A DNA stretch of 64,000 bases, taken from contig NZ_BMVM01000004.1 of NCBI RefSeq assembly GCF_014650715.1, positions 248,001 through 312,000 of the forward strand, in the 5' to 3' direction. Source of the DNA: Streptomyces bluensis. GTDB lineage: Bacteria > Actinomycetota > Actinomycetes > Streptomycetales > Streptomycetaceae. The notes below the pieces were generated by a model, which saw nothing but the letters and a program-made list of their open reading frames with translations, had not been told where the DNA came from and did not search any database. This document shows positions 8,365 through 17,944 of the stretch, piece after piece (within the stretch, counting starts at the first letter, position 1; each line of letters starts with the position of its first letter). The translations under genes were made by a program, and so were the position numbers.

Positions 8365-9782
8365 GCAGCGTGCTTCCCACGACCTCTCGACGGGCCACCG
8401 AGGAGTCGGGAGGCCGACCGCACGTCGTCGTGGTCGGCGCAGGCATAGCCGGGCTCACCAGCGCCTTCCTCCTGCAACGGCGCGGCTGCAAGGTCACCGT
8501 GCTGGAGCGCTCGGGCCCGGAGTACGTGGGTGGACGGATGGCGTCGATCCAACGCGACGGCTTCTACCTCGACACCGGCGCCTCCCTGCTGTCCCGCCGG
8601 TACCGGGCGATGCTGCGCCTGGCGGACCTGGCGGGTATCGGGGACCAGGTCCTGCCCTCCTCCGACGTCGTCGGGCTCATGCGCGACCGGCGTGTGCACC
8701 ACCTGCGCGTGGGCTCCCTGCCCCGTATGGCGGCCGGGCTGCTGCGCTTCGCGCCGTTCCCCACGGATCTGCCCAAGCTGATGGCGGACCACGTCCGGAT
8801 TCGCAGGACCCTGGACTGGTACGACATGTCGGCCGCGGCCCGCCACGACGGGGAGTCCGTCGCGGGCTACGCGGCCCGCCGGGGCCTGCGCCCGGGCACC
8901 GTCGACCACCTGCTGGACCCGCTGTGCATGCTCGCGTCTCTCCAGGACGTCGAGCGCACCTCGTCCATCGCTCCGTTCATGCTGCTCAACTCGCTGCTGG
9001 GCGGCGGCGGACTGTTCACCTTCGCAGGAGGTGTCGGGCGGCTGCCACGTTCCTTGGCGGCGCAGTTGTCCGTCACCTACCACGCACACGTGCGTCAGGT
9101 CGAGGAGAACTCCTCCGGTGTGTCCGTCACCTGGCAGGCGGAGGACGGCACGGCGGAACGCACCGAGCGGGCGGACGCCTGCGTGATGGCCGTTCCCGCT
9201 CCGCAGGCGCTCGACCTCTACGCCCAGATGGAGCGGCCATTCGCCGACTTCTTCCGTCGCGTCGAGTACACCGGAAGCGTCCACGTGGCCTTCGGTCTGG
9301 ACCGGCCCACCGCTGAAAAAGCCGTGATGGTCAATGTCCCGCGGGCGGAACACCCCGCGCTGGTCGGGGTGATCCTGCCGCACAACACCGCTCCGGGCCG
9401 GGTTCCCCAGGGCCGCGGACTGGTCATGGCGCATTTCCGCGGCTCCTGGTCGGACCAGCACCGCGATCTGCCCGAGGAACGACTGATCGAGCACGCCCGA
9501 GCCGCGCTGCGGACGGTGCGGCTGACACCCGAGATCGAGGACCGCACCGTCATGACACACGTTCTGCGCCCTGGGCAGTGTGTGGTCTTCAGGCGGCCCG
9601 GCGACTACCGAGAGCTGGCCCGCCTCGGCAAGGCCTGGCCGAGTAACTCACGCGTCCGGCTTGCCGGAGGTGACTTCTTCACCCAGTCCAGTACGCACCA
9701 CAGCATCTGCTCGGCGGCCATCGCGGCCCGCCGGCTCACGGATCGGCTGGGCCTGACGCCGGCACAGGGCAGTTACAAGTGA
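8361..9782 (+). CDS. FAD-dependent oxidoreductase 1 (protoporphyrinogen-oxidase/desaturase-like)
   Basis: A 473-aa flavoprotein with an N-terminal dinucleotide-binding site GAGIAG (about residues 27-32), the GGRM motif of the amine oxidase/phytoene desaturase/PPOX superfamily, and a C-terminal FAD-contact segment RLAGGDFF. There is no signal peptide or clear membrane helix. It starts inside the cyclase gene (ATGA overlap) and is followed 36 bp later by a paralogue. In this setting it most likely dehydrogenates or isomerises the cyclised terpene, or acts on the prenyl precursor. It is not in a heme context, so a PPOX role is unlikely. Confidence 0.85.
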   Translation: MSSVLPTTSRRATEESGGRPHVVVVGAGIAGLTSAFLLQRRGCKVTVLERSGPEYVGGRMASIQRDGFYLDTGASLLSRRYRAMLRLADLAGIGDQVLPSSDVVGLMRDRRVHHLRVGSLPRMAAGLLRFAPFPTDLPKLMADHVRIRRTLDWYDMSAAARHDGESVAGYAARRGLRPGTVDHLLDPLCMLASLQDVERTSSIAPFMLLNSLLGGGGLFTFAGGVGRLPRSLAAQLSVTYHAHVRQVEENSSGVSVTWQAEDGTAERTERADACVMAVPAPQALDLYAQMERPFADFFRRVEYTGSVHVAFGLDRPTAEKAVMVNVPRAEHPALVGVILPHNTAPGRVPQGRGLVMAHFRGSWSDQHRDLPEERLIEHARAALRTVRLTPEIEDRTVMTHVLRPGQCVVFRRPGDYRELARLGKAWPSNSRVRLAGGDFFTQSSTHHSICSAAIAARRLTDRLGLTPAQGSYK

Positions 9783-9818
9783 ACCCACACTCGCCTCCGC
9801 TCCGATGAAAGGACACCC

Positions 9819-11189
9819 GTGAACACCACAGGCACTGGAGAGCCGATCGTCATCGTCGGTGCCGGCATCGCCGGCATGACCGCCGCCTTCCGCCTGCAGC
9901 AGGCCGGACACCCGGTCAGGATCCTGGAAGCGGAGGACCGGGCCGGCGGCCGCATGCGCACTGTGGAACGCCGGGGTTACCACATGGACCTCGCAGCGAT
10001 CCTGCTGATCGAGAACTACACGCAGATGCTCAACCTGGTACGCGACCTCGGTATCGAGGACACCACCCTGCGCACCAACAACGTCGTCGGCATCCGGCGG
10101 GACGGACGAGTCCACCACGTGCGGGCGAACAAGCCGACGGACCTCAAGAGCTCCGGCCTGCTGCCTTGGTCCTCAGTCCCCGCCATGCGGCGGCTGCAGT
10201 CGGACCTGAACAAGTACGGCAGCCGCCTGCGCTGGGACAGCGACATGGGCGAAGCCGCGTCGCTGGACACCGAGACCGCTGCCGCCTACGCCGAGCGCCG
10301 TCTCGACAAGGACTTCCGCGACTACGTCGTCGACCCGATGAGCGCGATGTTCTTCAATTCGCCTCCCGACCTCTCCGTGGTCAACTTCCTGTTCTCGATG
10401 CCGGCCGTCAACTCCGAGTGGTTCAACTTCCACGATCGGGTCGACACCCTCACGACGGCCCTCGCCGCCCGGCTCCCCGTGGAGACCGGCGCCGAGGTCA
10501 CGCTCGTGGAGGAGACATCGGACGGAGTGCGGGTGCACTGGAGCCGGGCAGGTGAGCCCGACCATGTGGAGGAGGCCGCGGCCGCGGTGGTCGCGCTTCC
10601 GGGCCCGATCGCCGCCCGGCTGTGCCCCGGCATGGCCCCCGCGAGCCGCACGTACCTGGAGAACGTGCCGTACGTGCCGGACATCCACGTCTACTTCGGT
10701 GTGGACAACAAGCCGAGCGAAACGGCCACCTGTGTCCTCTTTCCCACGCGGGAACACCCCGACCTGGGCGTCATCACCTTCAACCACAACTTCGCCCCCG
10801 GCCGCGCCCCTCAGGGCCACGGCCTGCTGACGAGCTACTACCGCTATCCGTGGGCGATACGGCACTGGGACTCGGACGACGACAAGGTGGTGGAGCTGAC
10901 CCACGAGGTGCACCGGCAGGCCTGGCCGGAGCTGGCCCGGCACATTGAGGCACACCAGGACATGGCCTACGTGCAGCGGTGGAAGAACGCGGTCATCCTG
11001 CGCAAGCCCGGGGACTACGCACGCCTGCGCGAGTTCAGCCGCGGTCTCGACCCCCGGTCCCGCATCCAGCTCGCCGGGGACTACCTGGCCTTCAGCGCGA
11101 CCAACTCCAGCCTCGTCACCGGGGAACGCGCGGCCGTCCGGGTACGGGAGGTCGTCACCGCCGGATCGGTCTCCGTCGGCCGCGGGTGA
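9819..11189 (+). CDS. FAD-dependent oxidoreductase 2, paralogue of the preceding enzyme
   Basis: A 456-aa flavoprotein beginning at GTG behind AAAGGA. It has GAGIAGMTAAF, GGRMRTVERRGY and a C-terminal RIQLAGDYLAFS. It aligns by eye with oxidoreductase 1 through the N-terminal FAD domain (both continue with a D, a GIxD segment, VVGxxRD and RVHH) and through the APGRxPQG stretch, so the pair arose by duplication. Two tailored copies suggest two successive oxidations or a heterodimer. A 190-bp gap separates it from the mevalonate operon, so a second promoter there is possible. Confidence 0.85.
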   Translation: MNTTGTGEPIVIVGAGIAGMTAAFRLQQAGHPVRILEAEDRAGGRMRTVERRGYHMDLAAILLIENYTQMLNLVRDLGIEDTTLRTNNVVGIRRDGRVHHVRANKPTDLKSSGLLPWSSVPAMRRLQSDLNKYGSRLRWDSDMGEAASLDTETAAAYAERRLDKDFRDYVVDPMSAMFFNSPPDLSVVNFLFSMPAVNSEWFNFHDRVDTLTTALAARLPVETGAEVTLVEETSDGVRVHWSRAGEPDHVEEAAAAVVALPGPIAARLCPGMAPASRTYLENVPYVPDIHVYFGVDNKPSETATCVLFPTREHPDLGVITFNHNFAPGRAPQGHGLLTSYYRYPWAIRHWDSDDDKVVELTHEVHRQAWPELARHIEAHQDMAYVQRWKNAVILRKPGDYARLREFSRGLDPRSRIQLAGDYLAFSATNSSLVTGERAAVRVREVVTAGSVSVGRG

Positions 11190-11379
11190 ACGTCGCTCGG
11201 CCGTCCTTCGCCCACCGGGGCTCTCGTGCGAGGCCCTGATGCGCGGCGCCGACGGGCGTATGTCGTCCGTTTGCGCGGTGCGCAGCGGGAGCGTCACCTC
11301 CCCGGCGCGGTGTGTCGGGGCCGGCCGAGCCGGAGTCCCCACGCACTACCACCTATCAGAAGGAGGGAAACCCGGAACC

Positions 11380-12384
11380 ATGTCCACACACCATGTGCCT
11401 GAGGCCGACAAGCGGCACATCGCGACGGGCAGGGCCCACGGCAAGATCATCATGTTGGGTGAGCACGCGGCGGTCTACGGCGCCCCGGCGCTGGCGCTCC
11501 CGGTGCCGGCCCTCGGCTGCCAGGCCACCGTGAGCCACCTGGACCGACCCGGGCGAGGGCCGCTCCGCCTGTGCCGTGCCGTGTCTGTTGCGGACGGACC
11601 CGCGGAGAAAACGGAAGAGAGCGCTCCCGAGGGACTGCGACTGCTCGTCGACGCCTTCGCGCGGCGTGCCGGCCTTGCCGAGCCCCCGGGCCTGGAGGTG
11701 CTTGTCGAAAGCGGAGTGCCGCCCGCGCGGGGGCTCGGCTCCAGCGCGGCGACCGCACGCGCTCTGGTCCACGCGCTCGACAGGCTTTTCGAGGCCGGGT
11801 TGAGCAGCCGCGAGGTCTTCGAGCTGGTGCAGGTGTCCGAGCGGTCGGCGCACGGCCGGGCCAGCGGCATCGACGCCCTGGCCGTCGGCGGCACCGGGCC
11901 GGTGCTGCTGGCGGACGGCCGCGGCAGCACTCCCCCGGTGGGCTCCGAGTGCCATGTCGTCGTGGCGGACAGCGGGAGCGGCTGCGGGACCAGAGAGGCC
12001 GTCGCCATGCTGGGGGCCGCCTTCGCGCAGGCGCCCGGCCGTCGTGCGGACTTCCTTGACCGGTCGACCGAGCTGACCCGGGCGGCGCTCGGCGACCTGG
12101 AGAACGGACGGCTCCCCGGGCTGGGCCGGCGGCTCACCGACGGCCACGAGATGCTCGCCGGCCTCGGCCTCACGACGAACCGTACCGACGCGCTGGTGCA
12201 GGCGGCCCTCGCCGCGGGCGCGTTGGGCGCCAAGATGACCGGCGGCGGGCTCGGCGGCTGTGTCATCGCCCTGACCGCGACGCCGCACGAGGCGGACGCG
12301 GTAGCCGGTCGGCTCGCCCGTGAGCACGGCGTACACACGTGGACCGTCCCGGTGGCGAAGGGAGCCGGCGATGGCGGGTTCTGA
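11380..12384 (+). CDS. mvaK1: Mevalonate kinase
   Basis: A 334-aa GHMP kinase that phosphorylates mevalonate. It has an N-terminal GKIIMLGEHAAVYG, the ATP-binding loop PPARGLGSSAA, and a C-terminal KMTGGGLGGC motif. The start is the ATG at 11380, 13 nt after AAGGAGGG; longer frames have no ribosome site. It opens a tightly overlapping six-gene mevalonate operon in the same order as in the naphterpin/CL190-type clusters of Streptomyces. Most Streptomyces make IPP by the MEP pathway, so this copy is dedicated to secondary metabolism. Confidence 0.93.
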   Translation: MSTHHVPEADKRHIATGRAHGKIIMLGEHAAVYGAPALALPVPALGCQATVSHLDRPGRGPLRLCRAVSVADGPAEKTEESAPEGLRLLVDAFARRAGLAEPPGLEVLVESGVPPARGLGSSAATARALVHALDRLFEAGLSSREVFELVQVSERSAHGRASGIDALAVGGTGPVLLADGRGSTPPVGSECHVVVADSGSGCGTREAVAMLGAAFAQAPGRRADFLDRSTELTRAALGDLENGRLPGLGRRLTDGHEMLAGLGLTTNRTDALVQAALAAGALGAKMTGGGLGGCVIALTATPHEADAVAGRLAREHGVHTWTVPVAKGAGDGGF

Positions 12385-13372
12385 ACAGGCGGTCGCGGTC
12401 GCCCATCCGAACATCGCGCTGATCAAGTACTGGGGCAAGCGCGACGAGCATCTGGTGCTGCCGTTCACCGACAGCCTCTCGATGACCCTCGACGTGTTCC
12501 CCACCACTACGTCGGTCCGGCTCGACGCGGCTGCCGACGCGGATTCCGTGGTCATGGACGGTCTCCCCGCGCGGGGGGAGCCACTGCGTCGCGTGACCGC
12601 GTTCCTGGACCTGGTGCGCGACCGGGCCGGGCGGCGTGAGCGGGCCGTCGTGGACACCCACAACACCGTGCCGGTGGGCGCCGGGCTCGCCTCCTCCGCC
12701 GGTGGTTTCGCAGCCCTGGCACTGGCCGCGGCCGGCGCCTACGGGCTGTCCTGCGATCGCCGCTCGCTGTCCCGCCTCGCCCGCCGCGGGTCCGGCTCCG
12801 CCGCGAGGTCGGTCTTCGGCGGCTTCGTCGTCTGGCACGCCGGCGCCGTGGACGCTCGCGATCCCGACGATGCCTCTTACGCGGAGCCGGTCACGGACGC
12901 CCGCCTGGACGCCGCGATGGTCGTGGTCGTTCTGGAGGCGGGCCCGAAGTCCGTCTCCAGCCGGGAGGCCATGCGGCGCACGGTCGCCACCTCTCCGCTC
13001 TACAAGGAATGGGTCACGGCGAGCCGTAGCGACCTCGTCCGGATGCGTGAGGCACTGCGAGCGGGCGACCTGAGCACCGTGGGCAGCATCGCGGAACACA
13101 ACGCGTTTGGCATGCACGCCACAATGGAGGCGGCGGCGCCGCCGGTCCGTTACCTGACCGAGGCCTCGGCCGCTGTCCTCGCCGAGGTCCGCGGCCTGCG
13201 CGAGGAAGGAGTGCGGGCCTGGGCCACGATGGACGCCGGACCCAACGTCAAGGTGCTGTGCGACATCCCCGACGCGGATCGCGTGGCGGATCGGATGCGC
13301 GCGGTCACCGGCTCCCGGGTGGTCGTCGCGCGCAGTGGCCCCGGCGCCGCCGCCCTGGCGGAGGGCCGCTGA
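12371..13372 (+). CDS. mvaD: Diphosphomevalonate decarboxylase
   Basis: A 333-aa GHMP-family enzyme that converts mevalonate diphosphate to IPP with ATP hydrolysis and CO2 loss. The N-terminal HPNIALIKYWGKRDE is diagnostic for the family. The ATP loop region is PVGAGLASSAGGFAAL, and the catalytic-Asp region reads TMDAGPN. The start ATG at 12371 lies 14 nt inside the mevalonate kinase gene, and the stop shares one base with the next start (TGATG), so the genes are translationally coupled. Confidence 0.94.
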   Translation: MAGSEQAVAVAHPNIALIKYWGKRDEHLVLPFTDSLSMTLDVFPTTTSVRLDAAADADSVVMDGLPARGEPLRRVTAFLDLVRDRAGRRERAVVDTHNTVPVGAGLASSAGGFAALALAAAGAYGLSCDRRSLSRLARRGSGSAARSVFGGFVVWHAGAVDARDPDDASYAEPVTDARLDAAMVVVVLEAGPKSVSSREAMRRTVATSPLYKEWVTASRSDLVRMREALRAGDLSTVGSIAEHNAFGMHATMEAAAPPVRYLTEASAAVLAEVRGLREEGVRAWATMDAGPNVKVLCDIPDADRVADRMRAVTGSRVVVARSGPGAAALAEGR

Positions 13373-14547
13373 TGTCAGCGACAGTCACCCGCCGGGCACC
13401 CGGCAAGCTCTTCGTGGCCGGGGAGTACGCCGTACTGGAACCGGCACAGCCGGCGATCGTCGTGGCGGTCGACCGGTACATCACCGTCACCGTGTCCGCC
13501 GCCGACGGTGCCGAGGTCGTCGTCGACTCCGATCTGCTGGACCACGAGGTGCAGTTACACCGGAGCGAGGGAACGCTGTACGCCCTCGCCCCGGCAGACG
13601 CCGAGCACGTACGCGGCACGCTCGCGCACCTCGTCTCCACCGTGGAGGTCATCGAACAGCTCAGGGCCGAACAGGGGCTCACACCGGAGCCGTTACGCCT
13701 CACGGTGCGCAGCCGTCTGCACGAACAGGGCTCCAAGATCGGGCTGGGGTCGAGCGCAGCAGTCACCGTAGCGGCCACGGGGGCCGTGACGGGCTACTAC
13801 GGCATGCGACTGTCACCGGAGGCCCGCTTCCGGCTCGCCCTGCTGGCGAGTGTCCGGATCGACGCCGGTCCTTCCGGCGCCGACCTCGCGGCCAGCACCT
13901 GGCAGGGGTGGATCGCCTACCGTTCGCCCGACCGGGACGCTCTGCGCCGCAGTCTGCACCTCCGGGGGATCGCGAAGACACTGCGCGCCCCCTGGCCGGG
14001 CCTCTCGATACGGACGCTGCCACCGCCGCGCGATCTCGCCCTCCGGGTGGGCTGGACCGGCAGCCCGGCATCCACCTCCGCCCTGGTCGCCAATCTCACC
14101 GCGGGAGAGTGGTGGCGCAGCTCTGCCAGGGCCGACTTCCTCGCGGACAGCGAGCGATGGGTGACGGCGGCGGTACGCGCGCTGGAGCGGGGGGAGCCGG
14201 AGGCGCTGCTCCATGCCGTCCGGGCCGCCCGTCACCTCCTGGCCCGCATGGACGCGGATGCCGCGCTCGGCATGTTCACCGAGCGGCTGATCCGGCTGTG
14301 CGACACGGCCGAGGCCTGCGGCGCGGCCGCCAAGCCGTCCGGTGCGGGCGGTGGCGACTGCGGCATCGCTCTGCTGCCGGCCCACCACTCGCCCTCAGCC
14401 CTGCAAACGCGCTGGGCCGAGGCCGGCATCACCACGCTGCCGTTGCAGGTGCCCCATCCCGGCACCACACCCGGTTTCGAGGAGCACTACGCCGGCCACG
14501 GCACGCCAGCCGACCCCGTATCCGCTTCCCAGCGAGGACGCCCTTGA
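13372..14547 (+). CDS. mvaK2: Phosphomevalonate kinase
   Basis: A 391-aa GHMP kinase converting phosphomevalonate to the diphosphate. It begins APGKLFVAGEYAVLE, has KIGLGSSAAVTVA as the ATP loop, and a Gly-rich C-terminal KPSGAGGGDCG. The start ATG overlaps the mvaD stop by one base. Codons 62 and 108 are TTA (13555-13557 and 13693-13695); two of these very rare codons in one enzyme gene make the operon a likely bldA target. It overlaps the downstream isomerase start by one base. Confidence 0.94.
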   Translation: MSATVTRRAPGKLFVAGEYAVLEPAQPAIVVAVDRYITVTVSAADGAEVVVDSDLLDHEVQLHRSEGTLYALAPADAEHVRGTLAHLVSTVEVIEQLRAEQGLTPEPLRLTVRSRLHEQGSKIGLGSSAAVTVAATGAVTGYYGMRLSPEARFRLALLASVRIDAGPSGADLAASTWQGWIAYRSPDRDALRRSLHLRGIAKTLRAPWPGLSIRTLPPPRDLALRVGWTGSPASTSALVANLTAGEWWRSSARADFLADSERWVTAAVRALERGEPEALLHAVRAARHLLARMDADAALGMFTERLIRLCDTAEACGAAAKPSGAGGGDCGIALLPAHHSPSALQTRWAEAGITTLPLQVPHPGTTPGFEEHYAGHGTPADPVSASQRGRP

Positions 14548-15623
14548 TGACCGGAAACCGAAAGGACGAGCACGTCAGGCTCGCCACCGCCCAGCACTCG
14601 CCCGAACGCCATGTCACACCCTTCGACGCACCGGGAGTCAGTCAGTTCGACGAGGTGCGGTTCATGCACCACGCTCTCGCCGGCACGGACCGGGCAGAAG
14701 TCTCGACTCGAACCAGCTTCGCCGGCCTGGAGTGGCAGGTCCCGCTCTACATCAACGCCATGACCGGCGGCAGTGAGAAGACGGGTGAGATCAACCGGGA
14801 CCTCGCCATCGCCGCGCGGGAGACCGGTCTGCCGATCGCCACCGGCTCCATGAGCCCCTACCTGAAGGATCCGTCCACCGCGGGCACCTTCACACCCATG
14901 CGTCGTGAACACCCCGACGGATTCGTGATGGCGAACATCAACGCGACGGCCACCGCGGAACAGGCCCGCAGGGCGGTCGGACTGATCGAGGCCGACGCGC
15001 TGCAGATCCATCTCAACACGGTGCAGGAGACGGTGATGCCGGAAGGAGACCGGTCCTTCGGGCACTGGTCTGTCGGCATCGAAAAGATCGTCACCGCCGT
15101 CGAGGTACCGGTCATCGTCAAGGAGGTCGGGTTCGGACTGAGCGGCCGGACGGTGGAGCAACTGGTCTCCCTGGGCGTGCGGGTCGCCGATGTGGCCGGA
15201 CGCGGAGGGACCAACTTCGCCCGGATCGAGAACGGCCGTCGTGACCACGCCGACTACGCCTACCTGGAGGACTGGGGGCTGAGCACCCCGGCTTCGCTGC
15301 TCGACGCACGCGGCCACGGGCTGCCGCTGCTCGCCTCGGGCGGCGTACGCCATCCGCTCGACGCAGCACGCGCACTCGCGCTCGGCGCCCGCGCAGTGGG
15401 GGCGGCCGGCGGATTCCTCACCGTGCTGCTCGACGGTGGGGTGGATGCGCTCGTGCGGCAGATCACCACCTGGCTCGACCAGCTCACCGCCCTGATGACA
15501 CTGCTCGGCGCGCACAGCCCGGCGGCACTCGCCGACTGCGACGTGCTGGTGACCGGCTCGCTGCGCGAATTCTGTCAGGACCGGGGCCTCGCCATGGGCG
15601 CGGCGAAAGGAGACATGGCATGA
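14547..15623 (+). CDS. fni: Type 2 isopentenyl-diphosphate delta-isomerase (FMN-dependent)
   Basis: A 358-aa FMN/NADPH-dependent isomerase interconverting IPP and DMAPP. Visible family features are RKDEH at the N-terminus, MTGGS at the FMN site, the LQIHLNTVQE substrate/Mg segment with its Gln-Glu pair, and GGVRHPLDAARALALGA binding the FMN phosphate. The type 2 enzyme is the one usually found in Streptomyces mevalonate clusters. The start overlaps the mvaK2 stop (TGATG) and the end overlaps the HMG-CoA reductase gene by 4 nt. Confidence 0.95.
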   Translation: MTGNRKDEHVRLATAQHSPERHVTPFDAPGVSQFDEVRFMHHALAGTDRAEVSTRTSFAGLEWQVPLYINAMTGGSEKTGEINRDLAIAARETGLPIATGSMSPYLKDPSTAGTFTPMRREHPDGFVMANINATATAEQARRAVGLIEADALQIHLNTVQETVMPEGDRSFGHWSVGIEKIVTAVEVPVIVKEVGFGLSGRTVEQLVSLGVRVADVAGRGGTNFARIENGRRDHADYAYLEDWGLSTPASLLDARGHGLPLLASGGVRHPLDAARALALGARAVGAAGGFLTVLLDGGVDALVRQITTWLDQLTALMTLLGAHSPAALADCDVLVTGSLREFCQDRGLAMGAAKGDMA

Positions 15624-16696
15624 CGATCATCACCAGGCCGAGCACAGAGCTCTCAACAGCGGCGGTCCCTCTCCGCTGGGTGGGTCCGCTGCGCATCTCG
15701 GGCAATGTCGCCACCACCGAGATCGAGGTCCCGCTTGCCACCTACGAGTCGCCGCTGTGGCCCTCGGTGGGGCGTGGCGCAAAGATCTCCCGGCTGACGG
15801 AGGACGGCATCAGGGCCACCCTGGTGGACGAGCGGATGACCCGTTCCGTCCTGGTCGAGGCCGCCGATGCGGGAGCGGCCTACGACGCGGCCCGCGCCGT
15901 CCACGCAACGATGGACGAGCTGCGCGCGGTCACGCGCCGCAGCAGCCGGTTCGCCGAGTTGCTGGCAGTGCGTCACGAGGTGACCGGCCCCCTGCTCTTC
16001 CTGCGCTTCGAGTTCTCCACGGGCGACGCCTCCGGCCACAACATGGCCACCCTCGCCGCTGACGCCCTCCTCGCCCACCTGCTCGCCACCGTTCCGGGAA
16101 TTCGCTACGGCTCCATATCCGCCAACTACTGCACGGACAAGAAGGCCACCGCCATCAACGGCATCCTCGGCCGTGGGAAGAACGTGGTCGCGGAGATACT
16201 CGTTCCCGAACACGTGGTGGTAGAACGCCTTCACACCACCGCCGCCAGGATCGCGGCGCTCAACACGAACAAGAACCTGGTCGGCACTCTGCTCGCCGGC
16301 GGCATCCGCTCGGCCAACGCCCACTACGCCAACATGCTGCTCGCCTTCTATCTGGCCACCGGCCAGGACGCGGCCAACATCGTTGAGGGATCGCAGGGCA
16401 TCACCCTCGCCGAGGACCGCGACGGCGACCTGTACTTCTCGTGCACTCTGCCCAACCTCATCGTGGGTTCGGTGGGCAACGGCAAGGGCCTCGACTTCGT
16501 CGACGCCCATCTTCACCGTCTCGGCTGCCAGGAGGACCGGCCCGTCGGCGACAACGCCCGGCGCCTGGCGGTTCTGGCAGCAGCCACCGTGCTCTGCGGC
16601 GAGCTGTCGCTGCTCGCGGCTCAGACCAATCCGGGCGAACTGATGAAGGCCCACACCCGCCTCGAACGCCACAACGGAGACGCACATGCCCACTGA
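15620..16696 (+). CDS. mvaA: HMG-CoA reductase
   Basis: A 358-aa catalytic-domain-only HMG-CoA reductase, without membrane anchor, that makes mevalonate. Motifs are the cofactor/substrate segment TGDASGHNM, the catalytic Lys region DKKATAING, and the C-terminal catalytic His in MKAHTRLER. The sequence follows the class I (NADPH) pattern, like the enzymes of other Streptomyces mevalonate clusters. It is coupled by ATGA to the isomerase and by an 11-nt overlap to HMG-CoA synthase. Confidence 0.95.
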   Translation: MTIITRPSTELSTAAVPLRWVGPLRISGNVATTEIEVPLATYESPLWPSVGRGAKISRLTEDGIRATLVDERMTRSVLVEAADAGAAYDAARAVHATMDELRAVTRRSSRFAELLAVRHEVTGPLLFLRFEFSTGDASGHNMATLAADALLAHLLATVPGIRYGSISANYCTDKKATAINGILGRGKNVVAEILVPEHVVVERLHTTAARIAALNTNKNLVGTLLAGGIRSANAHYANMLLAFYLATGQDAANIVEGSQGITLAEDRDGDLYFSCTLPNLIVGSVGNGKGLDFVDAHLHRLGCQEDRPVGDNARRLAVLAAATVLCGELSLLAAQTNPGELMKAHTRLERHNGDAHAH

Positions 16697-17861
16697 CCTG
16701 GCCATAGGCATCCATGACCTGTCATTCAGCACCACGAGCCTCGTACTCGGCCACGACGAGCTCAGCAGGCACAACGGCACCGACATCGCCAAGTACCACA
16801 AGGGCATCGGCCAGCGCGCGATGAGCGTGCCCACCGCTGATGAGGACATCGTCACCATGGCCGCGGCAGCCGCCGCCCCCATCGTCCAGCGCCACACGGC
16901 CGACCGTATTCGCACGCTCGTCCTCGCCACCGAGACCTCCATCGACCAGTCCAAGGCGGCGGGCATCTACGTGCACTCGCTGCTCGGGCTCCCCCCGCAG
17001 GTACGCGTGGTCGAGGTCAAGCAGGCCTGCTACGGCGCCACTGCCGGGCTCCAGTTCGCAACCGCCCTGGTACACCGTGACCCCGCTCAACAGGTCCTCG
17101 TCATCGCGAGCGACGTGTCACGGTACGACCTCGACAGCCCCGGCGAGGCCACCCAGGGAGCCGCCGCGGCGGCCCTGCTGGTCTCGGCCGACCCGGCGCT
17201 GATCGAGATCGACCGCCCCTCCGGGCTGTTCACCTCCGACATCATGGATTTCTGGCGCCCCAACTACCGCTCCACCGCCCTGGTGAACGGCAAGGAGTCG
17301 GTCACCGCCTACCTCGAAGCGGTCGAGGGCGCCTGGCGGGACTACAACGCCCAGGGGGGCCTGCCGCTGGAGGAGTTCCGTGCCTTCTGCTACCACCAGC
17401 CGTACACCCGCATGGCTTTCAAGGCCCACCGCCGACTGCTGGAAGCCTGCGGCGTGCAGCCGGACGACGCAGCGGTGGAGAGCGCCATCGCGGCCACCAC
17501 CGGTTACAACGAGACGGTGGGCAACAGCTACACCGCTTCCATGTACCTGGCGCTCGCCGCGCTCCTGGACAGTGGGAGTGAACTGACCGGCCAGTCGCTG
17601 GGCCTCTTCAGCTACGGTTCGGGCAGCGTCGCGGAATTTCTCGCCGGCCGTCTGCGCCCCGGCTACCGGGAGCATCTCCGCGGCGACGCCCATCGAGAAG
17701 CAGTCAGCAAGCGGCGTGCCATCGACTACGGCACCTATCGGGAACTGCACGAGCGCACCCTGCCCACTGACGGGGGCTGGCACGACCTGCCGCACCAGAC
17801 CCAGGGCCCGTTCCGGCTGGCCGGCCTCCGGGACCATCAGCGCATCTACGAGACGGCATAA
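16686..17861 (+). CDS. mvaS: HMG-CoA synthase
   Basis: A 391-aa thiolase-fold enzyme condensing acetyl-CoA with acetoacetyl-CoA. The nucleophile is the Cys of VKQACYGATAG, the general acid Glu is in ATETSID, and the His lies in YHQPYTRMAFKAH. Length and motifs match bacterial HMG-CoA synthases. Its start lies inside the reductase gene. The next gene, an acetoacetyl-CoA synthase, follows 83 bp later and supplies its second substrate. Confidence 0.95.
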   Translation: MPTDLAIGIHDLSFSTTSLVLGHDELSRHNGTDIAKYHKGIGQRAMSVPTADEDIVTMAAAAAAPIVQRHTADRIRTLVLATETSIDQSKAAGIYVHSLLGLPPQVRVVEVKQACYGATAGLQFATALVHRDPAQQVLVIASDVSRYDLDSPGEATQGAAAAALLVSADPALIEIDRPSGLFTSDIMDFWRPNYRSTALVNGKESVTAYLEAVEGAWRDYNAQGGLPLEEFRAFCYHQPYTRMAFKAHRRLLEACGVQPDDAAVESAIAATTGYNETVGNSYTASMYLALAALLDSGSELTGQSLGLFSYGSGSVAEFLAGRLRPGYREHLRGDAHREAVSKRRAIDYGTYRELHERTLPTDGGWHDLPHQTQGPFRLAGLRDHQRIYETA

Positions 17862-17944
17862 CCGCCCCTCCTGGGATTCTCATGCGCACCTCGTCGCTCT
17901 GAGCATCGAGTCGTCCGTCCGGCAACGACATGAAATGAGTCATC

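Noticed and set aside
8361..11189. Annotation of the flavoproteins as heme-pathway protoporphyrinogen oxidases
   Set aside because: No heme genes nearby, two divergent copies inside a terpene operon, and a 4-nt overlap with the cyclase.
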